The position numbers and the translations under genes are program-made. A stretch of DNA of 10,846 nt from JAAYZM01 sp964510785 (lineage in GTDB: Bacteria > Actinomycetota > Actinomycetes > Actinomycetales > Cellulomonadaceae): contig CAZECM010000100.1 in NCBI GenBank assembly GCA_964510785.1, positions 1-10,846 on the forward strand. Reading direction: 5' to 3'. Within the stretch, counting starts at the first letter, position 1, and each line of letters starts with the position of its first letter. The notes under the pieces are model-generated. The model had not been told where the DNA came from. It was given only the letters and a program-made list of their open reading frames with translations, and made no database searches. Positions 1 to 6,689 of the stretch are shown in pieces.

Positions 1-906
1 TGATGCCGTTGGCGACCTCGTCGCACGCGGTGATGCCACCGAAGACGTTGACGAACACGGACTTCACCTGGGCGTCGCCGAGGATGACGTCGAGCCCCGC
101 CGCCATGACGGCCGCGGACGCGCCGCCGCCGATGTCGAGGAAGTTCGCGGGCTTGACCCCACCGTGCGCCTCACCGGCGTAGGCGACGACGTCGAGCGTG
201 CTCATGACGAGCCCCGCGCCGTTGCCGATGACACCCACGGAGCCGTCGAGCTTCACGTAGTTGAGGTCGTGCTCCTTGGCCNNNNNNNNNNGAGGGCGAC
301 GATCGCGCCGTCCTCGGTGAGCACGAGCGGGTTGACCTCGACGAGCGTCGCGTCCTCGCCCTGGTAGACGTCCCAGAGCTTGACGAGCGCCCCGGCGACC
401 TCGGCGGCGACCTCCGGTGCGAAGCCGGCCGCGGCGACGATCTCGTCGGCCTTCGCGGCGTCGATCCCGGTGCGCGGGTCCACGGCGACCTTGGCGAGCG
501 CCTCGGGGCGCTCGACGGCGAGCTGCTCGATCTCCATGCCGCCCTCGACGCTCGCCATCGCGAGCAGCGAGCGGTTGGCGCGGTCGAGCAGGAGGGAGAA
601 GTAGAACTCCTGGGCGATCTTCGCGCCCTGGGCGATCATGAGCGTCTGGACGACGTGGCCCTTGATGTCGAGCCCGAGGATCTCCTCGGCGCGCGCCGCG
701 GCCTCGTCGGGGCTGTGGGCGAGCTTGACGCCGCCCGCCTTGCCGCGGCCGCCCGTCTTGACCTGAGCCTTGACGACGACGGTGCCGCCACCCAGCTTCT
801 CGGCGGCCTCGCGGGCTTCCTGCGGACTCCTCGCGACGATGCCGCCGAGCACGGGGACCCCGTACTTCTCGAAGACGTCGCGTGCCTGGTACTCGAACAG
901 GTCCAC
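1..906 (-). CDS. sucC: Succinyl-CoA ligase (ADP-forming) beta subunit, partial, interrupted by an assembly gap
   Basis: SucC binds ATP and succinate/CoA and pairs with SucD to interconvert succinyl-CoA and succinate in the TCA cycle. The protein begins with DLFEYQARDVFEKYGVPV, the typical N-terminus of the ATP-grasp domain. Residues about 46-60 carry the nucleotide-binding segment KAQVKTGGRGKAGGV, and EVNPL at about 190-194 holds the Mg-binding Asn (about residue 192; E. coli Asn199). Beyond the gap the reading resumes with EHDLNYVKLDG, VGVIGNGAG, and the C-terminal CoA-ligase part with NFLDIGGGAS and VNVFGGIT. The GTG start at 906 follows a GGTGGAG ribosome-binding site and gives the family N-terminus; an in-frame upstream ATG would add 25 unconserved residues. 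About 205 residues lie before the gap and about 93 after it, so with about 32 hidden residues roughly 58 C-terminal residues lie off the left edge. sucD is expected next. Identification is very secure. Confidence 0.97.
282..291. other. Assembly gap (10 N) inside sucC
   Basis: A run of exactly ten N interrupts sucC. The reading frame before the gap (codon 292-294) and after it (codon 278-280) are not in register through ten bases, so the N count is a placeholder, not a measured length. Family alignment from memory puts about 32 residues between IVAL and the Ala of AKEHDLNYV. That corresponds to about 95 missing bases, which restores the frame. The missing piece should include the second Mg-binding residue (E. 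coli Asp213, in an LDGK motif). Confidence 0.95.
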
Positions 907-967
907 CCTGCTCCACCCTTCGTCGGATTGCGTGCCGTCCCGCTTCCGCGCGAGACGTCCTCCAGCG

Positions 968-997
968 ATGGTAGCCGCCAACGGAGAATATCTTCAC
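968..997 (-). promoter_or_regulatory. Possible sucC promoter
   Basis: On the minus strand a GTGAAG hexamer (complement of 992-997) is followed after 18 bp by TACCAT (complement of 968-973), about 62 bp before the sucC GTG start. It is a moderate match to a vegetative promoter. Its -35 lies inside the palindrome at 988-1007, which supports a regulated promoter. Based on spacing and motif only. Confidence 0.4.
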
Positions 998-1007
998 GTC
1001 GAGATAT
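988..1007. promoter_or_regulatory. 20-bp palindrome, putative operator upstream of sucC
   Basis: The arms ATATCTTCAC and GTCGAGATAT are reverse complements at 8 of 10 positions, with perfect 6-bp outer arms (ATATCT/AGATAT) and a central ACGT. It stands out as AT-rich in a very GC-rich intergenic region between divergent sucC and the lacI-type gene. It overlaps the -35 of the possible sucC promoter, so a dimeric transcription factor controlling sucC is the simplest reading. The regulator is not identifiable here. Confidence 0.5.
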
Positions 1008-1104
1008 GTGGCTCTCGCCACGTCTTCCCCACCCCGGCACGCCTCGGCCTGGTCCCGCCACCCCTCGGCTAGGTTGGGCGCGAGCACTCGGGACGGGAGG
1101 CGCC

Positions 1105-2133
1105 ATGGCCGACGACGACGGCCGCCCGGTGACCCTGCAGGATGTCGCGACTGCGGCGGGTGTCTCCCTCGCGACCGCCTCCCGAGCGATCAACGGCTCG
1201 ACACGCCGCGTGCGGGCGGACCTGCACGCGAAGGTGCTCGAGGCCGCCGAGCGGCTCGAGTACCGGGCGAACCCGCAGGCCCAGGCGATGGCCCGCGGCC
1301 GCGCGAGCGTCATCGGTCTGCTCGTGCACGACATCGCCGACCCGTACTTCTCCGCGATCGCGTCGGGGGTGATCGCCGAGGCCGAGCGGCACGGGCTGCT
1401 CGTGACGCTGGCGAGCACGGAACGCTCCGCCGAGCGCGAGCTCGCGCACCTCGCGGCGCTGCGGGCCCAGCGTCCCCGGGGAGTGATCGTCGCGGGCTCG
1501 CGGCAGGCCGACCCCGCCGCGCTCGCGCGGTTCGGCGCGGAGCTCGACGCGTTCATCCGCTCGGGCGGGCGCGTCGCTCTCGTGAGCCAGGACGTGCTCG
1601 ACGTGCCCACCGTGGCCCTCGAGAACCGTGCCGGGGGGCACGACCTCGCGGTGCGGCTCGTCGAGCTGGGCTACCGCCGCTTCGCGGTGCTCGCGACCGA
1701 GCCGTGGCTCGTCACCTCGAACGAGCGTGCCGAGGGGTTCACCGAGGGGCTCGCCACGGCGGGAGACGGTGAGGTCGCCGCGAACGCGGTCGGTGAGTTC
1801 ACGCGCGACGGCGGGTACGCGGCGATGTCCGCTCTCCTGGGACGCCTCGACGAGTTCGACTGCGTCGTGGCCGTCAACGACGTCATGGCGGTGGGCGCGA
1901 TGGCCGCGCTGCGCGAGCACGGGCTGCGCCTGCCCGACGACGTGGCCGTGGCCGGCTTCGACGACATCACGACCCTGCGGGACGTGACCCCGACCCTCAC
2001 GACCGTGCGCTTCCCCCTCGTCGAGGTGGGCGCGGCCGCGATGGCGATGGTGCTCGGTGCGGAGGAAGAACCCCGCGTGCGCCACGTGCCCGGCGAGGTC
2101 GTGGTGCGCGAGAGCACCCCACCCGTCGCCTGA
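1105..2133 (+). CDS. LacI-family transcriptional regulator
   Basis: This is a 342-residue DNA-binding regulator of LacI/GalR type. Residues about 9-30 form the helix-turn-helix (VTLQDVATAAGVSLATASRAING). They are followed by the hinge region (YRANPQAQAMARG, about 53-65) and a periplasmic-binding-protein-like effector domain beginning IGLLVHDIADPYF and ending with GFDDI and the PxLTTVRFP segment typical of the family. The ATG at 1105 sits 4 nt after GGGAGG, and upstream in-frame starts would precede the conserved HTH by a long unconserved stretch. It lies directly upstream of, and in the same direction as, the sugar operon, whose promoter carries a LacI-type operator, so it very probably represses that operon. 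The effector is unknown, presumably a sugar or pathway intermediate. No matching AAGCGCTT operator is visible before its own start, so autoregulation is not supported. Confidence 0.93.
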   Translation: MADDDGRPVTLQDVATAAGVSLATASRAINGSTRRVRADLHAKVLEAAERLEYRANPQAQAMARGRASVIGLLVHDIADPYFSAIASGVIAEAERHGLLVTLASTERSAERELAHLAALRAQRPRGVIVAGSRQADPAALARFGAELDAFIRSGGRVALVSQDVLDVPTVALENRAGGHDLAVRLVELGYRRFAVLATEPWLVTSNERAEGFTEGLATAGDGEVAANAVGEFTRDGGYAAMSALLGRLDEFDCVVAVNDVMAVGAMAALREHGLRLPDDVAVAGFDDITTLRDVTPTLTTVRFPLVEVGAAAMAMVLGAEEEPRVRHVPGEVVVRESTPPVA

Positions 2134-2142
2134 GCTCGCCTC

Positions 2143-2171
2143 TTGCGCTTGCCGTCCGCCTTGCCTAGATT
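2143..2171 (+). promoter_or_regulatory. Promoter of the Gfo/Idh-DUF993-epimerase operon
   Basis: TTGCGC (2143-2148) and TAGATT (2166-2171) are separated by exactly 17 bp, a good housekeeping-sigma arrangement. The predicted transcription start at about 2178 falls inside the LacI-type operator. This placement, between the regulator stop and the dehydrogenase start, supports separate regulation of the operon. Confidence 0.65.
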
Positions 2172-2174
2172 GAC

Positions 2175-2188
2175 GGTAAGCGCTTTCC
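2175..2188. promoter_or_regulatory. LacI-family operator
   Basis: GGTAAGCGCTTTCC is a 14-bp palindrome with one mismatched pair and a central CG. It is the classic LacI/GalR/CcpA operator shape with core AAGCGCTT. It covers the predicted transcription start and lies 13 bp upstream of the dehydrogenase ATG, where a bound repressor would block initiation. The adjacent LacI-family protein is the natural candidate to bind it. Confidence 0.8.
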
Positions 2189-2201
2189 AACGGAGGTGGG
2201 C

Positions 2202-3347
2202 ATGACGACGCTCGGCATCGTGATGAACGGCGTCACCGGACGCATGGGCTACCGCCAGCACCTCGTGCGCTCGGTCCTGGCGATCCGCGAGCAGGGCGGC
2301 GTCCTCCTCCCCGACGGCTCGCGCGTCCAGCTCGAACCGCTCCTCGTGGGTCGCAACGCCGAGAAGCTCGCCGAGATCGCGGCGCGCCACGACCTCGAGC
2401 GCTGGACCACGGACCTCGACGCGGCCCTCGCCGACGACGACTACCCCGTCTACTTCGACGCCCAGCTCACCTCGGTGCGCCGCGAGGCCCTCCTCGCCGC
2501 GATCGCCGCGGGGCGTCACCTCTACACCGAGAAGCCCTCCGCGGAGTCCGTCACCGAGGCCGTCGAGATCGCCCGGGCCGCCGACGCCGCGGGCGTCAAG
2601 CACGGCATCGTGCACGACAAGCTCTACCTGCCCGGCCTGCTCAAGCTGCGCCGCCTCGTGGACAGCGGCTTCTTCGGCCGCATCCTCTCGGTGCGCGGCG
2701 AGTTCGGATACTGGGTCTTCGAGGGCGACTGGCAGACGGCGCAGCGCCCCTCGTGGAACTACCGCAGCGAGGACGGCGGCGGGATCGTGGTCGACATGTT
2801 CTGCCACTGGAGCTACGTGCTCGAGAACCTCTTCGGCGCCGTCGAGGCCGTCACGGCCCGCGCCGTGACCCACATCCCGGAACGCTGGGAGGACGACGGC
2901 ACGCCCTACGCCGCGACGGCCGACGACGCCGCGTATGCGATCTTCGAGCTCTCGGGGGGGATCGTGGCGCAGATCAACTCCTCGTGGGCGGTGCGCGTCA
3001 ACCGCGACGAGCTCGTCGAGTTCCAGGTGGACGGCACCCATGGCAGCGCCGTCGTCGGCCTGCACGGCTGCCGCATCCAACCGCGCGAGGCGACGCCCAA
3101 GCCCGTGTGGAACCCGGACCTCGTCGAGGCCACGGACTTCCGGTCGCAGTGGACCGAGGTGCCGGCGAACGCCGTGGTCGACAACGCCTTCAAGGTGCAG
3201 TGGGAGAAGTACGTGCGTCACGTCGTCGTCGGCGCCCCCCACCCCTACGACCTGTGGGCCGGCGTGCGCGGTATCCGGCTCGCCGAGGCGAGCCTCGAGT
3301 CCTCGGCGCAGGGCCGGCGCGTCGAGCTCACCGAGGCCGCCCGGTGA
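2202..3347 (+). CDS. Gfo/Idh/MocA-family NAD(P)-dependent dehydrogenase
   Basis: This is a 381-residue cytosolic oxidoreductase of the inositol/glucose-fructose dehydrogenase superfamily, which oxidises sugar or cyclitol hydroxyls. The N-terminal Rossmann fold begins with IVMNGVTGRMG (residues about 6-16). The conserved EKP motif is at residues 110-112 (Lys111). GGGIVVDMFCHW gives the catalytic-type Asp198 and His202 of the second domain. The ATG at 2202 lies 5 nt after GGAGG; a GTG at 2196 overlaps that ribosome-binding site and is unlikely. Its stop overlaps the next gene as GTGA, so the two are probably translationally coupled. The nucleotide motif is GxTGRMG rather than plain GxGxxG, reminiscent of dihydrodipicolinate reductase. 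The substrate is unknown; context suggests the first oxidation of a sugar derivative, perhaps at C3 as in 3-keto-glycoside pathways, but this is inference. Confidence 0.88.
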   Translation: MTTLGIVMNGVTGRMGYRQHLVRSVLAIREQGGVLLPDGSRVQLEPLLVGRNAEKLAEIAARHDLERWTTDLDAALADDDYPVYFDAQLTSVRREALLAAIAAGRHLYTEKPSAESVTEAVEIARAADAAGVKHGIVHDKLYLPGLLKLRRLVDSGFFGRILSVRGEFGYWVFEGDWQTAQRPSWNYRSEDGGGIVVDMFCHWSYVLENLFGAVEAVTARAVTHIPERWEDDGTPYAATADDAAYAIFELSGGIVAQINSSWAVRVNRDELVEFQVDGTHGSAVVGLHGCRIQPREATPKPVWNPDLVEATDFRSQWTEVPANAVVDNAFKVQWEKYVRHVVVGAPHPYDLWAGVRGIRLAEASLESSAQGRRVELTEAAR

Positions 3348-4501
3348 CGGACGTCCTGCTGCCGCGCGCGGACGGGAGCACGACGTCGCGCACCCTCGCC
3401 GCGCCACGCCCCTGGCCCCGACCGGACGCTCCCCCGCGGTCCCGCATCGCCTTCGCGGCCGCCCACGTGGTGCCGCGCGTGGGCGCCGAGAACGTGCCCG
3501 GCGCCCCCGCGGACCTCGACTGGGACGCCACGCTGGGCTTCCGCGAGCACCTGTGGGGCTGGGGGCTCGGGGTCGCGGAGGCGATGGACACGGCACAGCG
3601 CGGGATGGGGCTCGACTGGGTGGCGGCGCAAGAGCTGATCCGGCGCAGCACCGCCCGGGCTCGCGAGGTCGGCGGCCGCATCGCCGCTGGCGCCGGGACG
3701 GACCACCTCCCCGCGGGCGCGAACCTCGACGAGGTGCTCGCCGGGTACCTCGAGCAGGTCGAGGTCGTGGAGCAGGCCGGCGCCCAGGTGATCCTCATGG
3801 CGAGCCGCCACCTCGCCGCCGCCGCGACAGGCCCGGACGACTACCTGCGCATCTATTCCCGCGTGCTCGAGCAGGCCTCGGGCCCGGTCGTCCTGCACTG
3901 GCTCGGCCAGGACTTCGACCCGGCGCTCGCGGGCTACTGGGGCTCGGCCGACCTCGACGCGGCGACATCGACCGTGCTCGAGCTCATCGACACCCACGCG
4001 GACGCCGTCGACGGCATCAAGGTCTCGCTCCTGGACGCGGACCGCGAGCGGGCCGTCCGCGCCGCCCTGCCCGCGGGCGTGCGCCTCTACACGGGCGACG
4101 ACTTCCACTACCCCGAGCTCATCGCGGGGGATGCCGGCGCGCACTCGGACGCCCTGCTCGGCATCTTCGCCGCGATCGCGCCCGCCGCCTCCGCGGGGCT
4201 GCAGGCGCTCGACGCCGGCGACGTCACCGCCTTCCACGAGGCGCTCGACCCGACGCTGCCCCTCGCGCGGCACCTCTTCGGCGCACCGACCTTCTACTAC
4301 AAGACCGGCATCGCGTTCCTCGCGTGGCTCGACGGCGCCCAGCCGGGCTTCGCGATGGTGGGCGGCCTGCACGGCGCGCGCAGCGTGGTGCACCTCGCGC
4401 GTTGCCTCGAGCTCGCCGACGACGCCGGGCTCCTGGCCGATCCCGAGCTCGCGGCCCGACGTTGGGGTGCGCTCGCCGCGACGTACGGCGTGACGCCGTG
4501 A
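3344..4501 (+). CDS. DUF993 family protein (dihydrodipicolinate synthase-like TIM barrel)
   Basis: This 385-residue protein matches the DUF993 family (Pfam PF06187), which is related to the DapA/N-acetylneuraminate lyase aldolase superfamily. The N-terminus VLLPRADGSTTSRTL and the segments AGAGTDHL, VILMASRHLAAAA and HWLGQDFDP fit a (beta/alpha)8 barrel. VDGIKVSLLD places Lys226 where DapA has its Schiff-base lysine (the GIK motif). FYYKTGIAFLAWLDG and FAMVGGLH near the C-terminus are the family's most recognisable part. It starts with GTG overlapping the upstream stop (GTGA) and ends with a GTGA overlap into the next gene, so all three are probably co-translated. A lyase/aldolase or dehydratase acting on a keto-sugar or keto-acid is a reasonable expectation, but I know of no established reaction for the family. 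Family call is confident; function is not. Confidence 0.85.
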   Translation: MTDVLLPRADGSTTSRTLAAPRPWPRPDAPPRSRIAFAAAHVVPRVGAENVPGAPADLDWDATLGFREHLWGWGLGVAEAMDTAQRGMGLDWVAAQELIRRSTARAREVGGRIAAGAGTDHLPAGANLDEVLAGYLEQVEVVEQAGAQVILMASRHLAAAATGPDDYLRIYSRVLEQASGPVVLHWLGQDFDPALAGYWGSADLDAATSTVLELIDTHADAVDGIKVSLLDADRERAVRAALPAGVRLYTGDDFHYPELIAGDAGAHSDALLGIFAAIAPAASAGLQALDAGDVTAFHEALDPTLPLARHLFGAPTFYYKTGIAFLAWLDGAQPGFAMVGGLHGARSVVHLARCLELADDAGLLADPELAARRWGALAATYGVTP

Positions 4502-5388
4502 TCGTCGTCGACGTCCCCTCGGGGCTGCCCGCCACGCGCGAGACCCCGCGTCCCGGCGACCCCGTGCTCGAGCGGCTCTCGCTCAACCAGAAGACGACGC
4601 CCGCATGGGACGTCCCCGCGCTCGTCGAGGGCTGCGTGCGCGCAGGGCTGGACTGGGTGGGGCTGTGGCGCGAGCCCGTGCAGGAGTACGGGGTCGAACG
4701 TTCCGCACGGCTCGTGGCCGACGCCGGGCTGCGCGTCTCGACGCTGTGCCGCGGGGGTTTCCTCACGGCGGCCGACGCCGGGGGACGCCACCGGGCGCTC
4801 GACGACAACCGGCGCGCGATCGACGAGGCCGCCGCGCTCGGCACCCCGTACCTCGTCATGGTGGTGGGCGGGCTCCCGGCGGGTGACCGCGACCTCGCCG
4901 CGGCCCGCGAGCGCGTCGCGAGCGCGATCGGCGAGCTCGTGGACCACGCGACCGGCAGCGGTGTGCAGCTCTCGCTCGAGCCGATGCACCCGATCTTCTG
5001 CGCGGACCGCGGCGTGCTCTCCACGCTCGCCCAGGCGCTCGACCTCGCGGAACTCTTCACCCCGGAGCAGGTGGGTGTCACGGTCGACGCGTTCCACGTG
5101 TGGTGGGACCCCGACGTCGAGGCACAGATCGCACGCGCGGCGGGCCGGATCTCCTCCTTCCAGGTGTGCGACTGGATCACCCCGCTCCCCCCGGACGCGC
5201 TGCTCTCGCGCGGCATGATGGGCGACGGGCACATCGACTTCCCGTCCCTGCTGCGCGCGGTCGACGACGCCGGGTACGCGGGCCCGGTCGAGGTCGAGAT
5301 CTTCAACGCCGACGTCTGGGCGGCGGACCCGGACGCCGTCGTGGCGACGATGGCGCGCCGCTACGCCGAGCACGTGCTCGGACGTTGA
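4498..5388 (+). CDS. Sugar phosphate isomerase/epimerase family protein (xylose isomerase-like TIM barrel)
   Basis: This is a 296-residue protein of the AP-endonuclease-2/xylose isomerase-like barrel superfamily (PF01261). These enzymes use a divalent metal to isomerise, epimerise or eliminate on sugars. Likely metal ligands are Glu161 (SLEPMHP), Asp197 and His200 (VDAFHVWWD), residues around FQVCDW (222-226) and the C-terminal Glu267 (VEVEIF). GHIDF before the last strand is typical. The GTG start at 4498 overlaps the preceding stop as GTGA. The first about 25 residues are outside the conserved fold, which begins near LSLNQKTT, but no better start with a ribosome-binding site is evident. Members of this superfamily partner with Gfo/Idh dehydrogenases in inositol catabolism (IolE, IolH) and in 3-keto-glycoside metabolism (YcjR type). 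The exact reaction here is unknown. Confidence 0.87.
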   Translation: MIVVDVPSGLPATRETPRPGDPVLERLSLNQKTTPAWDVPALVEGCVRAGLDWVGLWREPVQEYGVERSARLVADAGLRVSTLCRGGFLTAADAGGRHRALDDNRRAIDEAAALGTPYLVMVVGGLPAGDRDLAAARERVASAIGELVDHATGSGVQLSLEPMHPIFCADRGVLSTLAQALDLAELFTPEQVGVTVDAFHVWWDPDVEAQIARAAGRISSFQVCDWITPLPPDALLSRGMMGDGHIDFPSLLRAVDDAGYAGPVEVEIFNADVWAADPDAVVATMARRYAEHVLGR

Positions 5389-5394
5389 CCGCGT

Positions 5395-5417
5395 GGCACC
5401 CGTGACGGCAGGGTGTC
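5395..5417 (+). other. Small hairpin between epimerase and glycerate kinase genes
   Basis: GGCACCC (5395-5401) can pair with GGGTGTC (5411-5417), with one G-U pair and a 9-nt loop. It lies 6 nt after the epimerase stop in the 51-nt gap before the glycerate kinase ATG. There is no T tract, so it is a weak terminator at best. It might attenuate or stabilise the operon message. Confidence 0.25.
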
Positions 5418-5439
5418 GCTGGTGCAGGCAGACCCACCC

Positions 5440-6621
5440 ATGACCGTCGTCGTCGCCCCCGACTCCTTCAAGGGCACCCTCGACGCCACGGCGGCCGCGG
5501 GCGCGATCGCGGCCGGGTGGCGCAGCGTCCGACCGCGCGACGCGGTGCGGCTCCTCCCGCTCGCCGACGGCGGGGAGGGCACGCTCGACGTGCTCGCCGC
5601 CGCGATACCCGGTGCGGTCCTCGTGCCCGCGCCCGGGGTGTCCGGTCCCGACGGGAGACCCGTCGACGCAGCGTGGCTGGCCTGCCCCGACGGGACGGCC
5701 GTCGTCGAGCTCGCCCGCTCGAGCGGCCTGCCCCTCATGGCCACGCCGGACCCGCTCGGGGCACACACCGCGGGGCTCGGCGAGGTGATCAGGGCCGCGG
5801 TGCGCGCACCGGAGACGCGGCGGGTGGTGGTCGCGCTCGGGGGTTCGGCGAGCACGGACGGCGGCACGGGTGCGCTCGGCGCGCTCGGGGCACGGTTCCT
5901 CGACGACGACGGCGTACCGCTGCCGACCGGCGGTGGCTCGCTGGTCGATCTCGCGCGCGTCGACGTTCGCGACCTGATCGACCTGCCCGACGGGGGCATC
6001 ACGTGCCTCGTCGACGTCGATGCGCCGCTGCTCGGGGGCGCGGGCGCCGCGGCGGTGTTCGGTCCGCAGAAGGGGGCGTCGCCCGCCGACGTCGCGGTGC
6101 TCGAGCGGGGGATGGCTCGTCTCGTCGAGGTGCTCGACGCGGAGCCGGGCGCCTCGGACGTCGCCCCCGCGCGTGCGAGCACCACGGGAGCCGCTCTTGC
6201 GGGCGCGGGCGCCGCGGGCGGGACGGCCTTCGGGTTCGCGGCCGTGCTCGGCGCGCGCATCGTGCCCGGCGCGGCACACCTCGCCGAGCTGGCCGGGCTG
6301 GACCGCGCGCTCGCGGGGGCGGGCCTGCTGCTGACGGGTGAGGGCTCCTTCGACGCGCAGTCGCTCGGCGGCAAGGTCGTCGGCGAGGCGCTCGCCCGGT
6401 CCCGCCGGGTCGGTACCCCCGCGGCCGTCGTCGCGGGACGTGTCGCCGACCCCGACCTCGTGCCCGGCGTCCCGACGGCGAGCCTCACGTCGCTCGCGGG
6501 TTCGGGAGCGGCCGCCCTCGCAGAGCCCGCCCGCTGGGCATTCGAGGGCGGGGCGTACCTCGCGCACGCGTGGTGCGAACGGCCGTGGTCGGGCCGGCCG
6601 CCCGACACCGGGACGCCGTAG
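5440..6621 (+). CDS. Glycerate kinase, type 1
   Basis: The enzyme phosphorylates D-glycerate with ATP, typically to 2-phosphoglycerate in the GarK/GlxK family (PF02595), feeding lower glycolysis. The 393-residue protein is close to the usual length of about 380. It shows the family N-terminus VVVAPDSFKGTL (residues 3-14), LADGGEGTLD, ALGGSASTDGGTGALGALG, FGPQKGAS, and LTGEGSFDAQSLGGKV near the C-terminus. The ATG at 5440 gives the conserved N-terminus. In-frame GTG codons at 5413 and 5422 exist, and no start has a strong ribosome-binding site, so the start is the least certain part. It follows the epimerase gene by 51 nt on the same strand and probably belongs to the same operon, making glycerate a likely pathway product, though it could also serve glyoxylate metabolism independently. 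Confidence 0.94.
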   Translation: MTVVVAPDSFKGTLDATAAAGAIAAGWRSVRPRDAVRLLPLADGGEGTLDVLAAAIPGAVLVPAPGVSGPDGRPVDAAWLACPDGTAVVELARSSGLPLMATPDPLGAHTAGLGEVIRAAVRAPETRRVVVALGGSASTDGGTGALGALGARFLDDDGVPLPTGGGSLVDLARVDVRDLIDLPDGGITCLVDVDAPLLGGAGAAAVFGPQKGASPADVAVLERGMARLVEVLDAEPGASDVAPARASTTGAALAGAGAAGGTAFGFAAVLGARIVPGAAHLAELAGLDRALAGAGLLLTGEGSFDAQSLGGKVVGEALARSRRVGTPAAVVAGRVADPDLVPGVPTASLTSLAGSGAAALAEPARWAFEGGAYLAHAWCERPWSGRPPDTGTP

Positions 6622-6689
6622 CCTGCTCGCGCAGGTCGCGAGGGGCGTGACCGGCGGTGCCGCACCGCACGAGAACTCGGGGAGTACCC

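Noticed and set aside
1047..1075. Promoter for the lacI-type gene using TAGGTT (1070-1075)
   Set aside because: A -10-like hexamer is present but no acceptable -35 lies 16-18 bp upstream, so it was not listed as a feature.
1671..3596. Very long open frames on the minus strand opposite the sugar operon and regulator (also 4297-6825 and 5361-8393)
   Set aside because: They are Arg/Pro/Gly-rich translations without recognisable domains, a normal by-product of GC-rich coding DNA; the opposite strand has well-defined protein families.
2202..5388. Assignment to lysine biosynthesis (DapA/DapB), inositol or levoglucosan degradation
   Set aside because: The dehydrogenase is Gfo/Idh and the DUF993 protein is only distantly DapA-like; no other genes of those pathways are present, so a named pathway would be over-interpretation.
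6622..6635. CCTGC/GCAGG hairpin right after the glycerate kinase stop
   Set aside because: Only 5 bp of stem and no T tract; expected by chance in GC-rich DNA.
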